Assembly: GCA_038727705.1 (NCBI GenBank) | Contig: JAVYVJ010000002.1 | Location: forward strand, 114,012-178,011 | From: Zestosphaera sp. | Lineage (GTDB): Archaea > Thermoproteota > Thermoprotei_A > Sulfolobales > NBVN01 | Direction: 5' to 3' | Length of the DNA stretch: 64,000 nt | Shown: in pieces, positions 43,338 to 51,783 of the stretch | Numbering within the stretch: the first letter of the stretch is position 1 | Layout: each line of letters opens with the position of its first letter | Program-made: the position numbers and the translations under genes | Notes under the pieces: generated by a model | Told to the model about the DNA's origin: nothing | What the model saw: the letters and a program-made list of their open reading frames with translations, nothing else | Databases searched by the model: none

Positions 43338-45201
43338 GTGGGTTACGTAGGCAAGGTTCTAATAGTCAACCTAGCTAAGGGTAGGGTATGGTACGAGCCG
43401 ACTCCAGATCAGGAGGTTCTGGAGAGGTTTGTGGGCGGTAAGGGGCTTGGACTGTGGTACCTCCATAGGTTGCTGGGGCCGCACTCAGACGTGTCGCCTT
43501 TCGACCCCCGCAACCCGCTGATATTCATGACGGGGCCGCTCACAGGACTTCCCGTTCCGTGCGGTAACAACACTACCGCCGTCACTATAAATGGTGACAC
43601 GTGGTACACGACTGCTGCGTCGCACACCCACGGATTCTTCGGGCCCTACCTAAAGATGGCCGGCTTCGACGGTCTCGTGCTGCTCGGCGCCTCCAAGGAC
43701 CCAGTTTACATCTGGATTCATGATGGCGAGGTCGAGTTGAGGGACGCCTCCAAGCTCTGGGGCAGAGACACTCACGAGACGGAGGACCTCGTTAAGAGTG
43801 AGTTGGGTTTGGAGCCGGCTAAGGTCAGCGTGGCCGCGATCGGGCCTGCGGGGGAGAACATGTGCACCGGCGCCGGCATCTGGAACGACAAGCACCACTC
43901 CTTCGCTCACTCAGGCGTCGGTGCTGTGATGGGCTCCAAGAAGGTTAAGGCTATCGCGGTTCACGGCAACGGGAAGATACCTGTCAAGGACCCTGAGAGG
44001 TTGAGGGAGGTTGCGAGACTGTGGAGTGAGAATCTCTGGAAGAGCGACGTCGTTAACGCCCTCGCGAGGGGCGGCCTCCCCCGCACCGAGTACGCCTACA
44101 CGAAGCAGAACTACTTGGTCTCCGACAAGAACCTCTCTGACGTGAGCTCGCCGGAGTTCGCTAAGGGGATGTCCAAGTTCAAGTACACTCCGAAGGCCTG
44201 CTTCGCATGCCCTATAGCGTGCTCCTACGAGGTCGAGGTGACTGAAGGACCGTATAAGGGGGTCATCGCAACACCTGCCGGCGGCGGTGAGAACCTGGAG
44301 GGCGTGTCCTCCCTGCTCGGGATCTACGAGCCGGGCGCGATATTCCACTTAATAGAGCTTGCGGACAGGCTGGGGTTCGAGACGAGCACCATAGGCTCCA
44401 CGATAGCCGTCCTCATAGAGGCTTACCTGAAGGGGAGGGTGGGTAAGGAGGAGTTGGGTGGGATCGAGCTTAGGTGGGGTGACCCGAAGTTAGTTGAGGA
44501 ACTGCTGATTAAGGCTGCGAGGAGGGAGGGATTCATAGGTTACCTCCTCTCCTTAGGTCCGAAGAGGGCTGCCGAGGCCGTGGGGGCTGAGGACCTCGCG
44601 GTCCACGTCAAGGGGACCGGGATAAACCTCCACGACTGGCGGTTCACGTGGGCAATACTGCTCGGGCAGTTAATTGGCGGTGGGTACAGCTGGCCCGCCC
44701 CCGGCGTGGACGCGTGGGCGACCGAGCCGGACATAGGCTACCCAACATATCAAGACCCCTTCGACTGGAGGCTGAAGCCTAAGGCGGTTAGGGACACGCA
44801 GCTCAAGAAGAACTGGGTGGATAGTATAGGAATATGCTGGTTCGCTGACTGGGGCGTGCCCGGCTCCCTAGGGTTTGAGGCGGAGGCCGTCGAGGCCGCG
44901 ACGGGGATGAAACTCACTAAGGAGAAAGCACTCGAGGTCGGTGAGAGGGTCGTAAACCTTGAGAGGGTCCTCAACGTGAGGCTGGGTCTGAAGCCCGAGG
45001 ACGACGTGGCCGACGTAGGGCCGAGGTTCCTGGAACCCCCCCGTAGCCGGCCCCGCCAAAGACAAGGACATAAGGAAGCACGTCAGGTGGATGGTTAAGG
45101 AGTACTACAGACTCATGGGCTGGAGCGAGAAGACCGGGATGCCTCACCACGAGACCCTTGAGAGGCTCGGCCTGAAGGAGTTACTGTGCTGTTGCCGCTG
45201 A
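43338..45201 (+). pseudogene. aldehyde:ferredoxin oxidoreductase (tungsten type), copy 3, frameshifted near the C-terminus
   Basis: From GTG at 43338 (GYVGKVLIVNLAKGRVWYE) the frame has all AOR motifs: GPAGENMCTGAG, GVGAVMGSKKVKAIAV, cluster Cys CFACPIAC, the pterin motif region LGFETSTIG and DSIGICWF with the fourth Cys. At a run of seven C (45036-45042) the frame shifts: as given it ends at 45098 with a non-AOR tail, but with six C it continues PPVAGPAKDKDIRKHVRWM to GLKELL and stops at 45201, giving the expected 620 residues. The body is perfectly preserved, so a sequencing slip, slippage during expression or a very recent mutation are all possible. No ferredoxin or maturase gene is adjacent. 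Confidence 0.85.
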
Positions 45202-45222
45202 AGCCCTCAACGTGAAGCACCA

Positions 45223-45242
45223 TTGATTTTTCAGTAAATCAA
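45223..45242 (+). terminator. hairpin between AOR copy 3 and the TnpB remnant
   Basis: TTGATTT and AAATCAA form a perfect 7-bp stem around TTCAGT, 21 bases after the restored AOR stop. It could end the AOR transcript or belong to the left side of the insertion element. Confidence 0.4.
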
Positions 45243-45326
45243 TTCGAGAGTCCACCTGTCTGTGGTCTAAACTTTATATATTGCTACATTGTAATTAAGG
45301 GTCTTGGAGCAATTGGGAGCATCAGA

Positions 45327-46187
45327 GTGAGGTACATCGGTAGGGTAAACGTTATAGGTAAGCAGGGTAGGGCTGAGGTACGCTACGACAGCGATGAAAG
45401 GAAGTGGTACATACACGTAGCGTTCGAGGTATCCGAGAAGCTGGTTAAGGAGAAATGGGCTAAGGTCCCAATGAAACCTCTAGGAGATAGGATCGCTGGA
45501 GTAGATATCGGTATTAACGATCTTCTCGCTGTTTACGTGGAGGATGATTCAGCTCTACTCGTTTCGGGTAGACCTTTGAAGAGCACTAGCTTCTACTGGA
45601 GGAAGAAGATAGCGGACTATCAATCCATCTTGAACAGGTATGGGCTGAGAACTTCTAGGAGGTTTAGGAGAATGTACAAGAAGTGGAGAAAACAGATCAG
45701 GAACTACATAAACTGGGCTGTGAGGAACATTATGGAGTGGTTGTACTGGAGAGGAGTATCAAGAGTGATAGTTGGCTATCCGAAGTACGTAGCTCAGAAC
45801 AGTAATAAAAGCTCTAAGGTAAACTTCGAAGTTGTTCACACATGGACGTATAGATATCTGTTGATGAGGATTGCCGAGGTTGGAGAAGAGTACAGTATCA
45901 GAGCGAAGTTTGTCAGCGAAGAGAATACATCCACTACCTGCCCACTATGCAAAGCGAAGAACCAAGACCACAGAAGAGTATACAGAGGACTGCTGAAATG
46001 CTACAAACACAACAAAGTATTCAACGCAGACCTAGTGGGAGCATACAACATACTACTCAAAACAAGAACCATATCCCCAAGCCCCGTTCTACACGGGGTA
46101 GGGGTAATGCGCCTGAGACCAGGCGTAGAACTGAACCCTAAAACTGGGAATGTAGCTCCAAACCTCCCCAGAACCCTCGCACTTTAG
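45327..46187 (+). CDS. IS200/IS605-type TnpB (RNA-guided nuclease family), N-terminally truncated
   Basis: 286 residues against about 370-400 for full TnpB. What remains is the RuvC half: RuvC-I Asp in AGVDIGINDLLAVY, a helical stretch, VIVGYPKYVAQN at the RuvC-II position, the zinc-finger part CPLC...CYKH, and RuvC-III Asp in FNADLVGAYNILL. TnpB homology can be followed upstream of the GTG (…GLGAIGSIRV) to about 45297, next to a TATA box at 45273-45280, so the first third was deleted and a promoter lies at the junction. The usual RuvC-II Glu is not at its normal place. No TnpA gene is in the window. The 3' end CTTTAGGGCGGGGAGGAGG is typical of such elements. Confidence 0.85.
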   Translation: MRYIGRVNVIGKQGRAEVRYDSDERKWYIHVAFEVSEKLVKEKWAKVPMKPLGDRIAGVDIGINDLLAVYVEDDSALLVSGRPLKSTSFYWRKKIADYQSILNRYGLRTSRRFRRMYKKWRKQIRNYINWAVRNIMEWLYWRGVSRVIVGYPKYVAQNSNKSSKVNFEVVHTWTYRYLLMRIAEVGEEYSIRAKFVSEENTSTTCPLCKAKNQDHRRVYRGLLKCYKHNKVFNADLVGAYNILLKTRTISPSPVLHGVGVMRLRPGVELNPKTGNVAPNLPRTLAL

Positions 46188-46215
46188 GGCGGGGAGGAGG
46201 TCAGTTCACGCGTAG
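46181..46215 (+). mobile_element. right end of the IS200/IS605-type element
   Basis: Directly after the TnpB stop, GGGCGGGGAGGAGGTCA is the kind of conserved sequence found at the 3' end of archaeal IS605-family elements, where TnpB also derives its guide RNA. The exact end, probably near 46205-46215, cannot be fixed without an empty site. Confidence 0.45.
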
Positions 46216-46288
46216 GCCGTGATTGCCTGTTTTTAATTTGTTGGCTTTCTTCATATATAGTATGTGGTTGGCCCGGCCTTCCTTCCCC

Positions 46289-46313
46289 ACTTCCGGTGGG
46301 TTGGACCGGAAGT
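46289..46313. repeat. 9-bp perfect inverted repeat (hairpin)
   Basis: ACTTCCGGT (46289-46297) and ACCGGAAGT (46305-46313) with a seven-base loop, about 100 bases past the TnpB gene, in DNA without a convincing gene. Confidence 0.6.
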
Positions 46314-46335
46314 CCTGGTTCTCGGGTGGCTGTTG

Positions 46336-46362
46336 GTGTAGTTAATACGCACTTAACTACAC
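46336..46362. repeat. 10-bp perfect inverted repeat (hairpin)
   Basis: GTGTAGTTAA (46336-46345) and TTAACTACAC (46353-46362) with the seven-base loop TACGCAC. It follows the previous hairpin by 22 bases, and both have a seven-base loop, so they may be parts of one structured element. Confidence 0.6.
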
Positions 46363-46970
46363 TCCGGTGAAGTTAACCCACAACACCATTGCCTCAATAG
46401 AGACCCTACATAGAGAACCATAAAGAGAACGAAACCCCGAACAAACCTTAAACCAAGCCGGAAAACAGAACCACATAAAGGTTAAATGACCTAAGACAAA
46501 CAGCCAACACACCATTAAGTTAAGATCCCGAAGCAAGTGCATCAACCAGTACACCAACCAATGAACCAGCTGATGAACCACTCCCTCCGCGCGTTCCTCG
46601 TGACGTATTCCACGAGAGCTCACCTAATTCTAGGTATGGAGAAGCCTTCAATTCTTCGTATGGAGAATCACACACGGTTCTTGAGTCCTTATGGACTGAC
46701 TTGACCTAGTCCCTTGCCTACGGCGTCATTACGTTAGGGTTCCTAACTTAGTGTGTGATCTAGTGCGTGGTTTGGTAGACCGACTCGCCGCCGTGCTCCT
46801 GCTTGGTGGAGGTTGCCCCACGCTTCACCCCTTGGGTGTAGTGGCTAACTCCCGCGTTAACTCCCTCACGTCGCTCAGCCTATCTAAACCGCTGACGAGA
46901 CCTGCAATCCTTGCGACTGCCTCCTCAGGTAGGGCGGTGCGGGTTAGGTCTATGAAGATGCTGGTAAGGG
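46363..46970. other. decayed region without an intact gene
   Basis: No convincing gene. Two near-copies of GTATGGAGAA occur at about 46634 and 46659. On the minus strand 46825-46970 reads as LPEEAVARIAGLVSGLDRL and further residues to a stop, which looks like the C-terminal end of a helical protein but has no start and no recognised family. A Trp-rich minus-strand frame at 46357-46623 is probably chance. Confidence 0.4.
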
Positions 46971-47132
46971 TTGAGGGGGGTTGGTGTGGAGCCGGCCGGT
47001 GCTGCCTCTCTGGCCGGATACCTTAAAGCAGTCGAGGACGGTATTGTGGAGGAAGGCGATGACGTCGTGTTAGTGAGAAGAGGGTATGTGTTGAAGGATT
47101 CGGACACGATCCACGGACCCGCTGTGGATTAA
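46971..47132 (+). pseudogene. threonine synthase C-terminal relic
   Basis: An open stretch without a start reads [20 protein letters not shown] and ends at the TAA 47130-47132. The EPA-ASLAG segment is the hallmark of the C-terminal part of threonine synthase and related PLP enzymes of fold type II. Only the last 50 or so residues remain. A short GGATT/AATCC hairpin follows the stop. Confidence 0.6.
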
Positions 47133-47169
47133 AAATCCGCGACGATGTATCAGGATTTAACCTACAGGA

Positions 47170-47601
47170 TTACGTTCCGGCTTTCCTGAGTTCTAAGACC
47201 TTAAGGACGTCCTTGTTGACTAGGTTCTTAGGTAGCTCTCCCTTCAATATCCTTATGGCTTCCTCGACCGCTGTGTACTCGAGTCTTTGGAGGGCTTCCT
47301 CAGTAAACCAGGCTATATGGGGTGTCAGTATTACGTTGTCAAGTTTAAGGAGTGGGTTGTCGGGCGGTAGGGGCTCGACTTCGAACACGTCAAGCGCTGC
47401 CCCGGCTATCCATCCCTCCTTCAGGGCCTTGTACAGCGCTTCCTCGTCTATCAGAGGGCCTCTGGACGTATTCACTATGTAGACGTTGGTCGGAACGAGG
47501 CTGGATCCACCTGCAATCGAGAGGCTTACATCTCTAGCTATTGATGAGATTAGCCCCATAACTGACATAAGGGGGTCTGCGGAGTACAGGAGAGCCCTCA
47601 C
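47170..47601 (-). pseudogene. 2-hydroxyacid dehydrogenase, C-terminal fragment
   Basis: 143 residues against about 310-340 for the family. The preserved part has VNTSRGPLIDEEALYKALKEG, IAGAALDVFEVEPLPPDNPL and VILTPHIAWFTEEAL, i.e. the second half of the NAD-binding domain with the catalytic Glu and His. The NAD-binding glycine loop and the N-terminal substrate domain are missing, and the first 30 residues do not fit the family well. Convergent with the threonine synthase relic; both mark a zone of gene loss. Confidence 0.75.
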
Positions 47602-47668
47602 AAAGGCATTGCTGTATGAGGCGTTGCTGGAGATATGTAGGCGAAAGAATTGTTGAGTGGAGGCGGAG

Positions 47669-48067
47669 TTAGGCCTTAGTGCATCGACCCGGCACTACGC
47701 TCCTTGCTACGCGTTCCAAATCCTTCGAGAAGACGGGGTGCGGTGGAGAGAATACCTCAACCGCCACTGCGTCCTCAAGGGCTTTCAGCCAATGGACCAC
47801 CCCCTTCGGGACTATGTATGAGTCACCGCTGTTGAAGAGATACTCCTTGTCTCCAATCCCCACGAGAACCTTTCCAACTACTATGTAGTTAACCTGTTCA
47901 AGGTCGTCATGGACATGTCGAGGGACTTCAGACCCCCTGAGGTACGTGTTCTCCGTCAGTAACATGTTGGACCCGCATGCCAGCACCCTCCTCCTAACCC
48001 CTGGAAAGGTTTCGACCTCGACCGAGTCCCTTCTCAAGACGAACGCCACCAATTCCTGGCACACCAC
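47669..48067 (-). CDS. cupin domain protein
   Basis: 132 residues, a single cupin beta-barrel. Metal-ligand motif PRHVHDDLEQVNYIVVGKV (His, His, Glu) and the second motif NSGDSYIVPKGVVHWLKAL with its His. The substrate is unknown; such proteins can be isomerases, dioxygenases or sensors. Separate from the decayed genes beside it and looks intact. Confidence 0.85.
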   Translation of the reverse strand: MVCQELVAFVLRRDSVEVETFPGVRRRVLACGSNMLLTENTYLRGSEVPRHVHDDLEQVNYIVVGKVLVGIGDKEYLFNSGDSYIVPKGVVHWLKALEDAVAVEVFSPPHPVFSKDLERVARSVVPGRCTKA

Positions 48068-48215
48068 ATAATGGATCGTGTCGTAAGCCTTAATTTATGT
48101 TTTAATGCCTACACGACCTCAGCGCGTGGAGCCGGACTATCTGTCTAAATTTAATGTAGTCGTTTGTCGTAAAGCTTTTAACCCTACCCACCATTTAGTA
48201 GTTTAGTGTATCTTT

Positions 48216-48464
48216 ATGGGCGACGATGACAACGTGTACTATGAGCTGTACGGGGAGTACATATCGTTAAGGGAGTTAGGGGTTGCTACAGTGGTTTCAA
48301 CCGCGCTCGCCCTAATATTCTACTCTCTAGCGCCCTATGTGGCCAGCACGTTGAGGATGCCTCAGACAGGGCTCATGATAACTTTAGGTGCTGTGGGGGC
48401 GTCGCTCGGGTTCGCGGTAAGCATCTTCTTGACTAAGGTTAAGCGGGTGATTAAGGAGGTGTGA
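48216..48464 (+). CDS. small two-helix membrane protein, partner of the TctA-like transporter
   Basis: 82 residues with two hydrophobic segments (about 24-42 and 50-72). Its stop overlaps the ATG of the TctA-like gene by one base and GGAGGTG precedes that start, so the two are coupled. By position it takes the place of a TctB subunit, though it is shorter than TctB. A/T-rich TTTAGTAGTTTAG at about 48191 is upstream. Confidence 0.65.
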   Translation: MGDDDNVYYELYGEYISLRELGVATVVSTALALIFYSLAPYVASTLRMPQTGLMITLGAVGASLGFAVSIFLTKVKRVIKEV

Positions 48465-49846
48465 TGGGTTTGGATCCCTTCACAATACTACTGGTCGTGG
48501 CACTCTCAGCCCTCTCCACAATCCTCTATATATTTATAGGGATACTGCCAGGAACCGATGAAACCGCTACGATGGCTCCAGTATTGCTCACACTACTCTT
48601 GGCAGGTGTGGACCCGCTACTGGCCCTGGTCTGGTTCGTGGCCAGTATAGCGGCGTTCAAGATGGCTGACAGTATTCCGGTCGCCCTAGCCGGGATTCCC
48701 GGAGGGGTTATGGCGGTTCCTCAGGTTCCTGACGCGCTGACCGCTAAGGAGAGCGGTCTGGCCGACACGATACTGAGGAAGGGCATTGCAGCCAGCGTCG
48801 TCGGCCAGTTCGTAGCTCTCGCCACGACCCTCACACTCTCCTACTACCTAATGCCTCTGGGTGACTGGCTCAGAACGGCTGATGAGGTACTCCCAGGCGT
48901 TAAGGTCGCCAGGTGGTTCTGGATCCTCTTGATCGGGCTTGTGGTGCTTGCCCTCACCTCTAAGAACAGGTGGCTCTCACTGCTGACTATACCATCATTC
49001 GCCCTGCTCGTGCAGGGGTTTAGAGCGGTCTACGGCAAGTCAGTCTCCATAAGCTTCTTCCTAGGTATAACTATAGGTCCCATGCTGTTCGAGCTGATAT
49101 CAATGCTCCATAGGGAGTTAAGGAAGTCCTACGAGAGGAGGGGGCCTAAGGAGGTGAAGCTGGCCAGGATTGGTAGGATATCGCTCAACCCGTTGAACAT
49201 ATTGAGTAAGGAGGAGGCAGTGCAAAGCACTGTCTGGTCCGCAGTCACGTCAGTGCTCGCCACAGTGATGTCGCCGGTCGGGCTGACCATACTCATAGGG
49301 GACCTCCTCAGAGAGAGTAAGAGGGACAAGGTCAAGGGCTCCATACTAGCGTACACAGTCAGGGACGCTGTAAAGAACGCCACCTACATAGGAGGCACCC
49401 TAATACCCCTGCTGGTCATAGGGCAGGCCACCGGACCCATGGCGGCGGGCCCAGCACTACCGTTCTTCCAGAAGCTCGACAACCTCGGGATGAGCGCTAG
49501 AGACTACATAATGACTCACTACGACTACGCGACCATAGTGGCTTCAGTGCTAGGCGCTACCACCATAGCGTTCGCCTTAGCCTACCCAGTATTAGTTAAG
49601 TACTCGAGAACGTTGACCCTGGCAGTCTTCAGGAGGGTTCCTGCCGAAGCGCTCTACGGGCTCTTCATAGCCATAGTGATAATGCTCTCCTACTACGACG
49701 CCAGAATATCTGGAGTGTTCGGAACGCTCATCGTGAGCCTAGTATCCGGGACGCTGTGGAGGCTTGGCGTCTCGCTGGGCGTGCTCTTCATGACCTTAGT
49801 AGGGGCGTCAACAATAGTCGCGCTGCTCACCGGGTTGCCTATATGA
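48464..49846 (+). CDS. tripartite tricarboxylate transporter TctA-like permease
   Basis: 460 residues, about 11 membrane helices. TctA family features: GILPGTDETATMAPVLLTLL at the N-terminus (the G-LPG motif), SIPVALAGIPGGVMAVPQVPDAL, and a second-half repeat IGGTLIPLLVIGQATGPMAAGPALPFF. TctA permeases import di- and tricarboxylates with a TctC binding protein; no TctC gene is in the window, so it may work alone as a secondary carrier. ATG at 48464 is preferred to GTG at 48461. Confidence 0.8.
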   Translation: MGLDPFTILLVVALSALSTILYIFIGILPGTDETATMAPVLLTLLLAGVDPLLALVWFVASIAAFKMADSIPVALAGIPGGVMAVPQVPDALTAKESGLADTILRKGIAASVVGQFVALATTLTLSYYLMPLGDWLRTADEVLPGVKVARWFWILLIGLVVLALTSKNRWLSLLTIPSFALLVQGFRAVYGKSVSISFFLGITIGPMLFELISMLHRELRKSYERRGPKEVKLARIGRISLNPLNILSKEEAVQSTVWSAVTSVLATVMSPVGLTILIGDLLRESKRDKVKGSILAYTVRDAVKNATYIGGTLIPLLVIGQATGPMAAGPALPFFQKLDNLGMSARDYIMTHYDYATIVASVLGATTIAFALAYPVLVKYSRTLTLAVFRRVPAEALYGLFIAIVIMLSYYDARISGVFGTLIVSLVSGTLWRLGVSLGVLFMTLVGASTIVALLTGLPI

Positions 49847-50045
49847 ATCCTCGTTGCGAACGCTCAAAAACATCAGTGTTTTTCTTTACTTAACACGTAG
49901 GCCATTCGAGCCTTGTTAAGCAAATCCATTGAAGCGGAAGGTCACTAACTCCTTAATTTACGTGAGACTCCTAGATGCCCTGGAGCTTAGTTGGTTGAGC
50001 GGAGGAAAAAGGTATGTTGTTCAGAGACAAGACGGGAATGCGGGC

Positions 50046-50102
50046 TTACTTGCCGCACTTCTTTCCTTTCTTCTCCTCCTTCTTCTCCTTCTTCTCGCTC
50101 AT
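50046..50102 (-). CDS. possible 18-residue Lys/Glu-rich micropeptide
   Basis: ATG to TAA on the minus strand encoding MSEKKEKKEEKKGKKCGK. An A/T-rich TATA-like CATAAATATTATT precedes it by about 10-25 bases, fitting a short or leaderless message. It sits downstream of the aminotransferase gene on the same strand. The plus-strand frame over the same DNA is a run of Leu codons and is probably the shadow. Short, low-complexity and unproven. Confidence 0.35.
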   Translation of the reverse strand: MSEKKEKKEEKKGKKCGK

Positions 50103-50157
50103 GAAGGGGCCCCAAATAATATTTATGTATTCGAACTACTTAAATTGAGTGTGATTG

Positions 50158-51372
50158 TTAACGCTTCCTACCCGCTTCCTCCTCTATGAACTCAGCCATC
50201 AGTTCAACGCCCTTCCTTAGCTTCTCCTCGGGTTGCGTGACGAACGTGATCCTTAGGTGGTTGTTTCCATGCTCGCCAAATATTGATCCGGGTAGCATGA
50301 CGACCGCCTTCCTGTCCGCTAGCTGGTACGTGAAGTCCACGTCACTCATCCCGATCCTCTGGATGTACGGCGTTAGGTCTGGGAAGAGATACATGGATGC
50401 CTGAGGCTTCCAGACTTTGGCTTCGGGTAGGTGCTTCCTCAAAGCGTCGTACAGGGCATCCCTCCTAGATCTATATATTGGGAGCACCTTACCGAGGTAT
50501 CTCCCCTTAATCCCTGTCGTCAGAGCGTAGTATGCGAACCACTGCCCCGGCACCGGCGATGTTATGCTGAGGAACCCCTTAACCTTAGTGATCTCCGCCA
50601 CCACCTCCTTAGGGGCGTACGTGTACCCGAGCCTGAAACCCGGTATCGCTATGTCTTTTGAGAACGAGTTAATGCTTATCAACTTCTCCATGGTTCTCGA
50701 GTGTCTCTGAATCCAGACATGCTCGCCCTCATAGACCACGTGCTTGTAGGCCTCATCGTAGATCAACCATACATCATTGTCTATGCATAGGTCCGCTATC
50801 AACTTCATAAGATCCTCCCTGACGATCCTGCTGGTAGGATTGTCGGGGCTCACGACTATGACCGCTGCCGTCTTCCTGCTTATCGCGCTCTTCAAGCACT
50901 CCTCATCAGGTTGGAAGCCATTGCTCACGTCCTGCACGCACTTCCTGACCTTAAGGCCGTAGAACTCGGCTAGGTCCCAGTAGACACTGTAAGTCGGATC
51001 CAGCAGGACGACCTCATCACCGGGATCTGTCGTGACTATTAGTGAGAGGTTCATCCCCTCAACGCCGCCTGACGTAACCACTATATTCCCCACATCGACA
51101 TCGAAGCCGCCGTACTTTCTCAGGTCCTCCCTGATGGCCTCACGTAGCTCTATCAGCCCGGCGGTAGGGACGTACCTGAAGTGGTTGAACGGGTCTTTAG
51201 TGAGCCTACCGTAGAATTCCTTAATGAGATCCTCGTCCGGCGGGAGTCCGGGCTGGCCGGCCGTGTAGTTATAGACAACCCTCCCGGACTTAACCAGCTC
51301 ATCCGCCTTAGCGATCAGCCTCCTCTGAGGCGAGGGCTTCACCTTAGAAGACCTAGACGAGATCTTCCTCAA
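50158..51372 (-). CDS. class I/II PLP-dependent aminotransferase
   Basis: 404 residues, fold type I. Motifs: YNYTAGQPGLPPDEDLI, VVTSGGVEGMNLSLIVT (cofactor binding), VVSPDNPTSRI, WLIYDEAYKHVVYEG with the Asp and Tyr that hold PLP, and the lysine in INSFSKDIAIPGFRLGYTYAP. Probably transaminates aspartate or aromatic/branched amino acids with 2-oxoglutarate, which would feed 2-oxoacids to ferredoxin-linked oxidoreductases. Substrate not certain. Confidence 0.9.
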   Translation of the reverse strand: MRKISSRSSKVKPSPQRRLIAKADELVKSGRVVYNYTAGQPGLPPDEDLIKEFYGRLTKDPFNHFRYVPTAGLIELREAIREDLRKYGGFDVDVGNIVVTSGGVEGMNLSLIVTTDPGDEVVLLDPTYSVYWDLAEFYGLKVRKCVQDVSNGFQPDEECLKSAISRKTAAVIVVSPDNPTSRIVREDLMKLIADLCIDNDVWLIYDEAYKHVVYEGEHVWIQRHSRTMEKLISINSFSKDIAIPGFRLGYTYAPKEVVAEITKVKGFLSITSPVPGQWFAYYALTTGIKGRYLGKVLPIYRSRRDALYDALRKHLPEAKVWKPQASMYLFPDLTPYIQRIGMSDVDFTYQLADRKAVVMLPGSIFGEHGNNHLRITFVTQPEEKLRKGVELMAEFIEEEAGRKR

Positions 51373-51455
51373 CAGACCACCCTACATAACTATGCAGTGA
51401 AATTAAAAACCTCCTAACCCTCCACGTTCAGGGCATTGCATCCTAGACTCAAGCC

Positions 51456-51737
<282 letters not shown>

Positions 51738-51783
51738 TTATTTATTGTTGTGGTATGGCATTATATATATTGGTGGTTAATGT

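Noticed and set aside
46357-46623. Minus-strand 88-residue Trp/His-rich ORF after TnpB
   Set aside because: The composition arises from ACCA-rich DNA, and it overlaps the hairpin region; no promoter or family is seen.
49929-50189. 86-residue plus-strand ORF with a long Leu run
   Set aside because: The Leu codons are the complement of a Lys/Glu-rich stretch on the minus strand; there is no family match or ribosome binding site.
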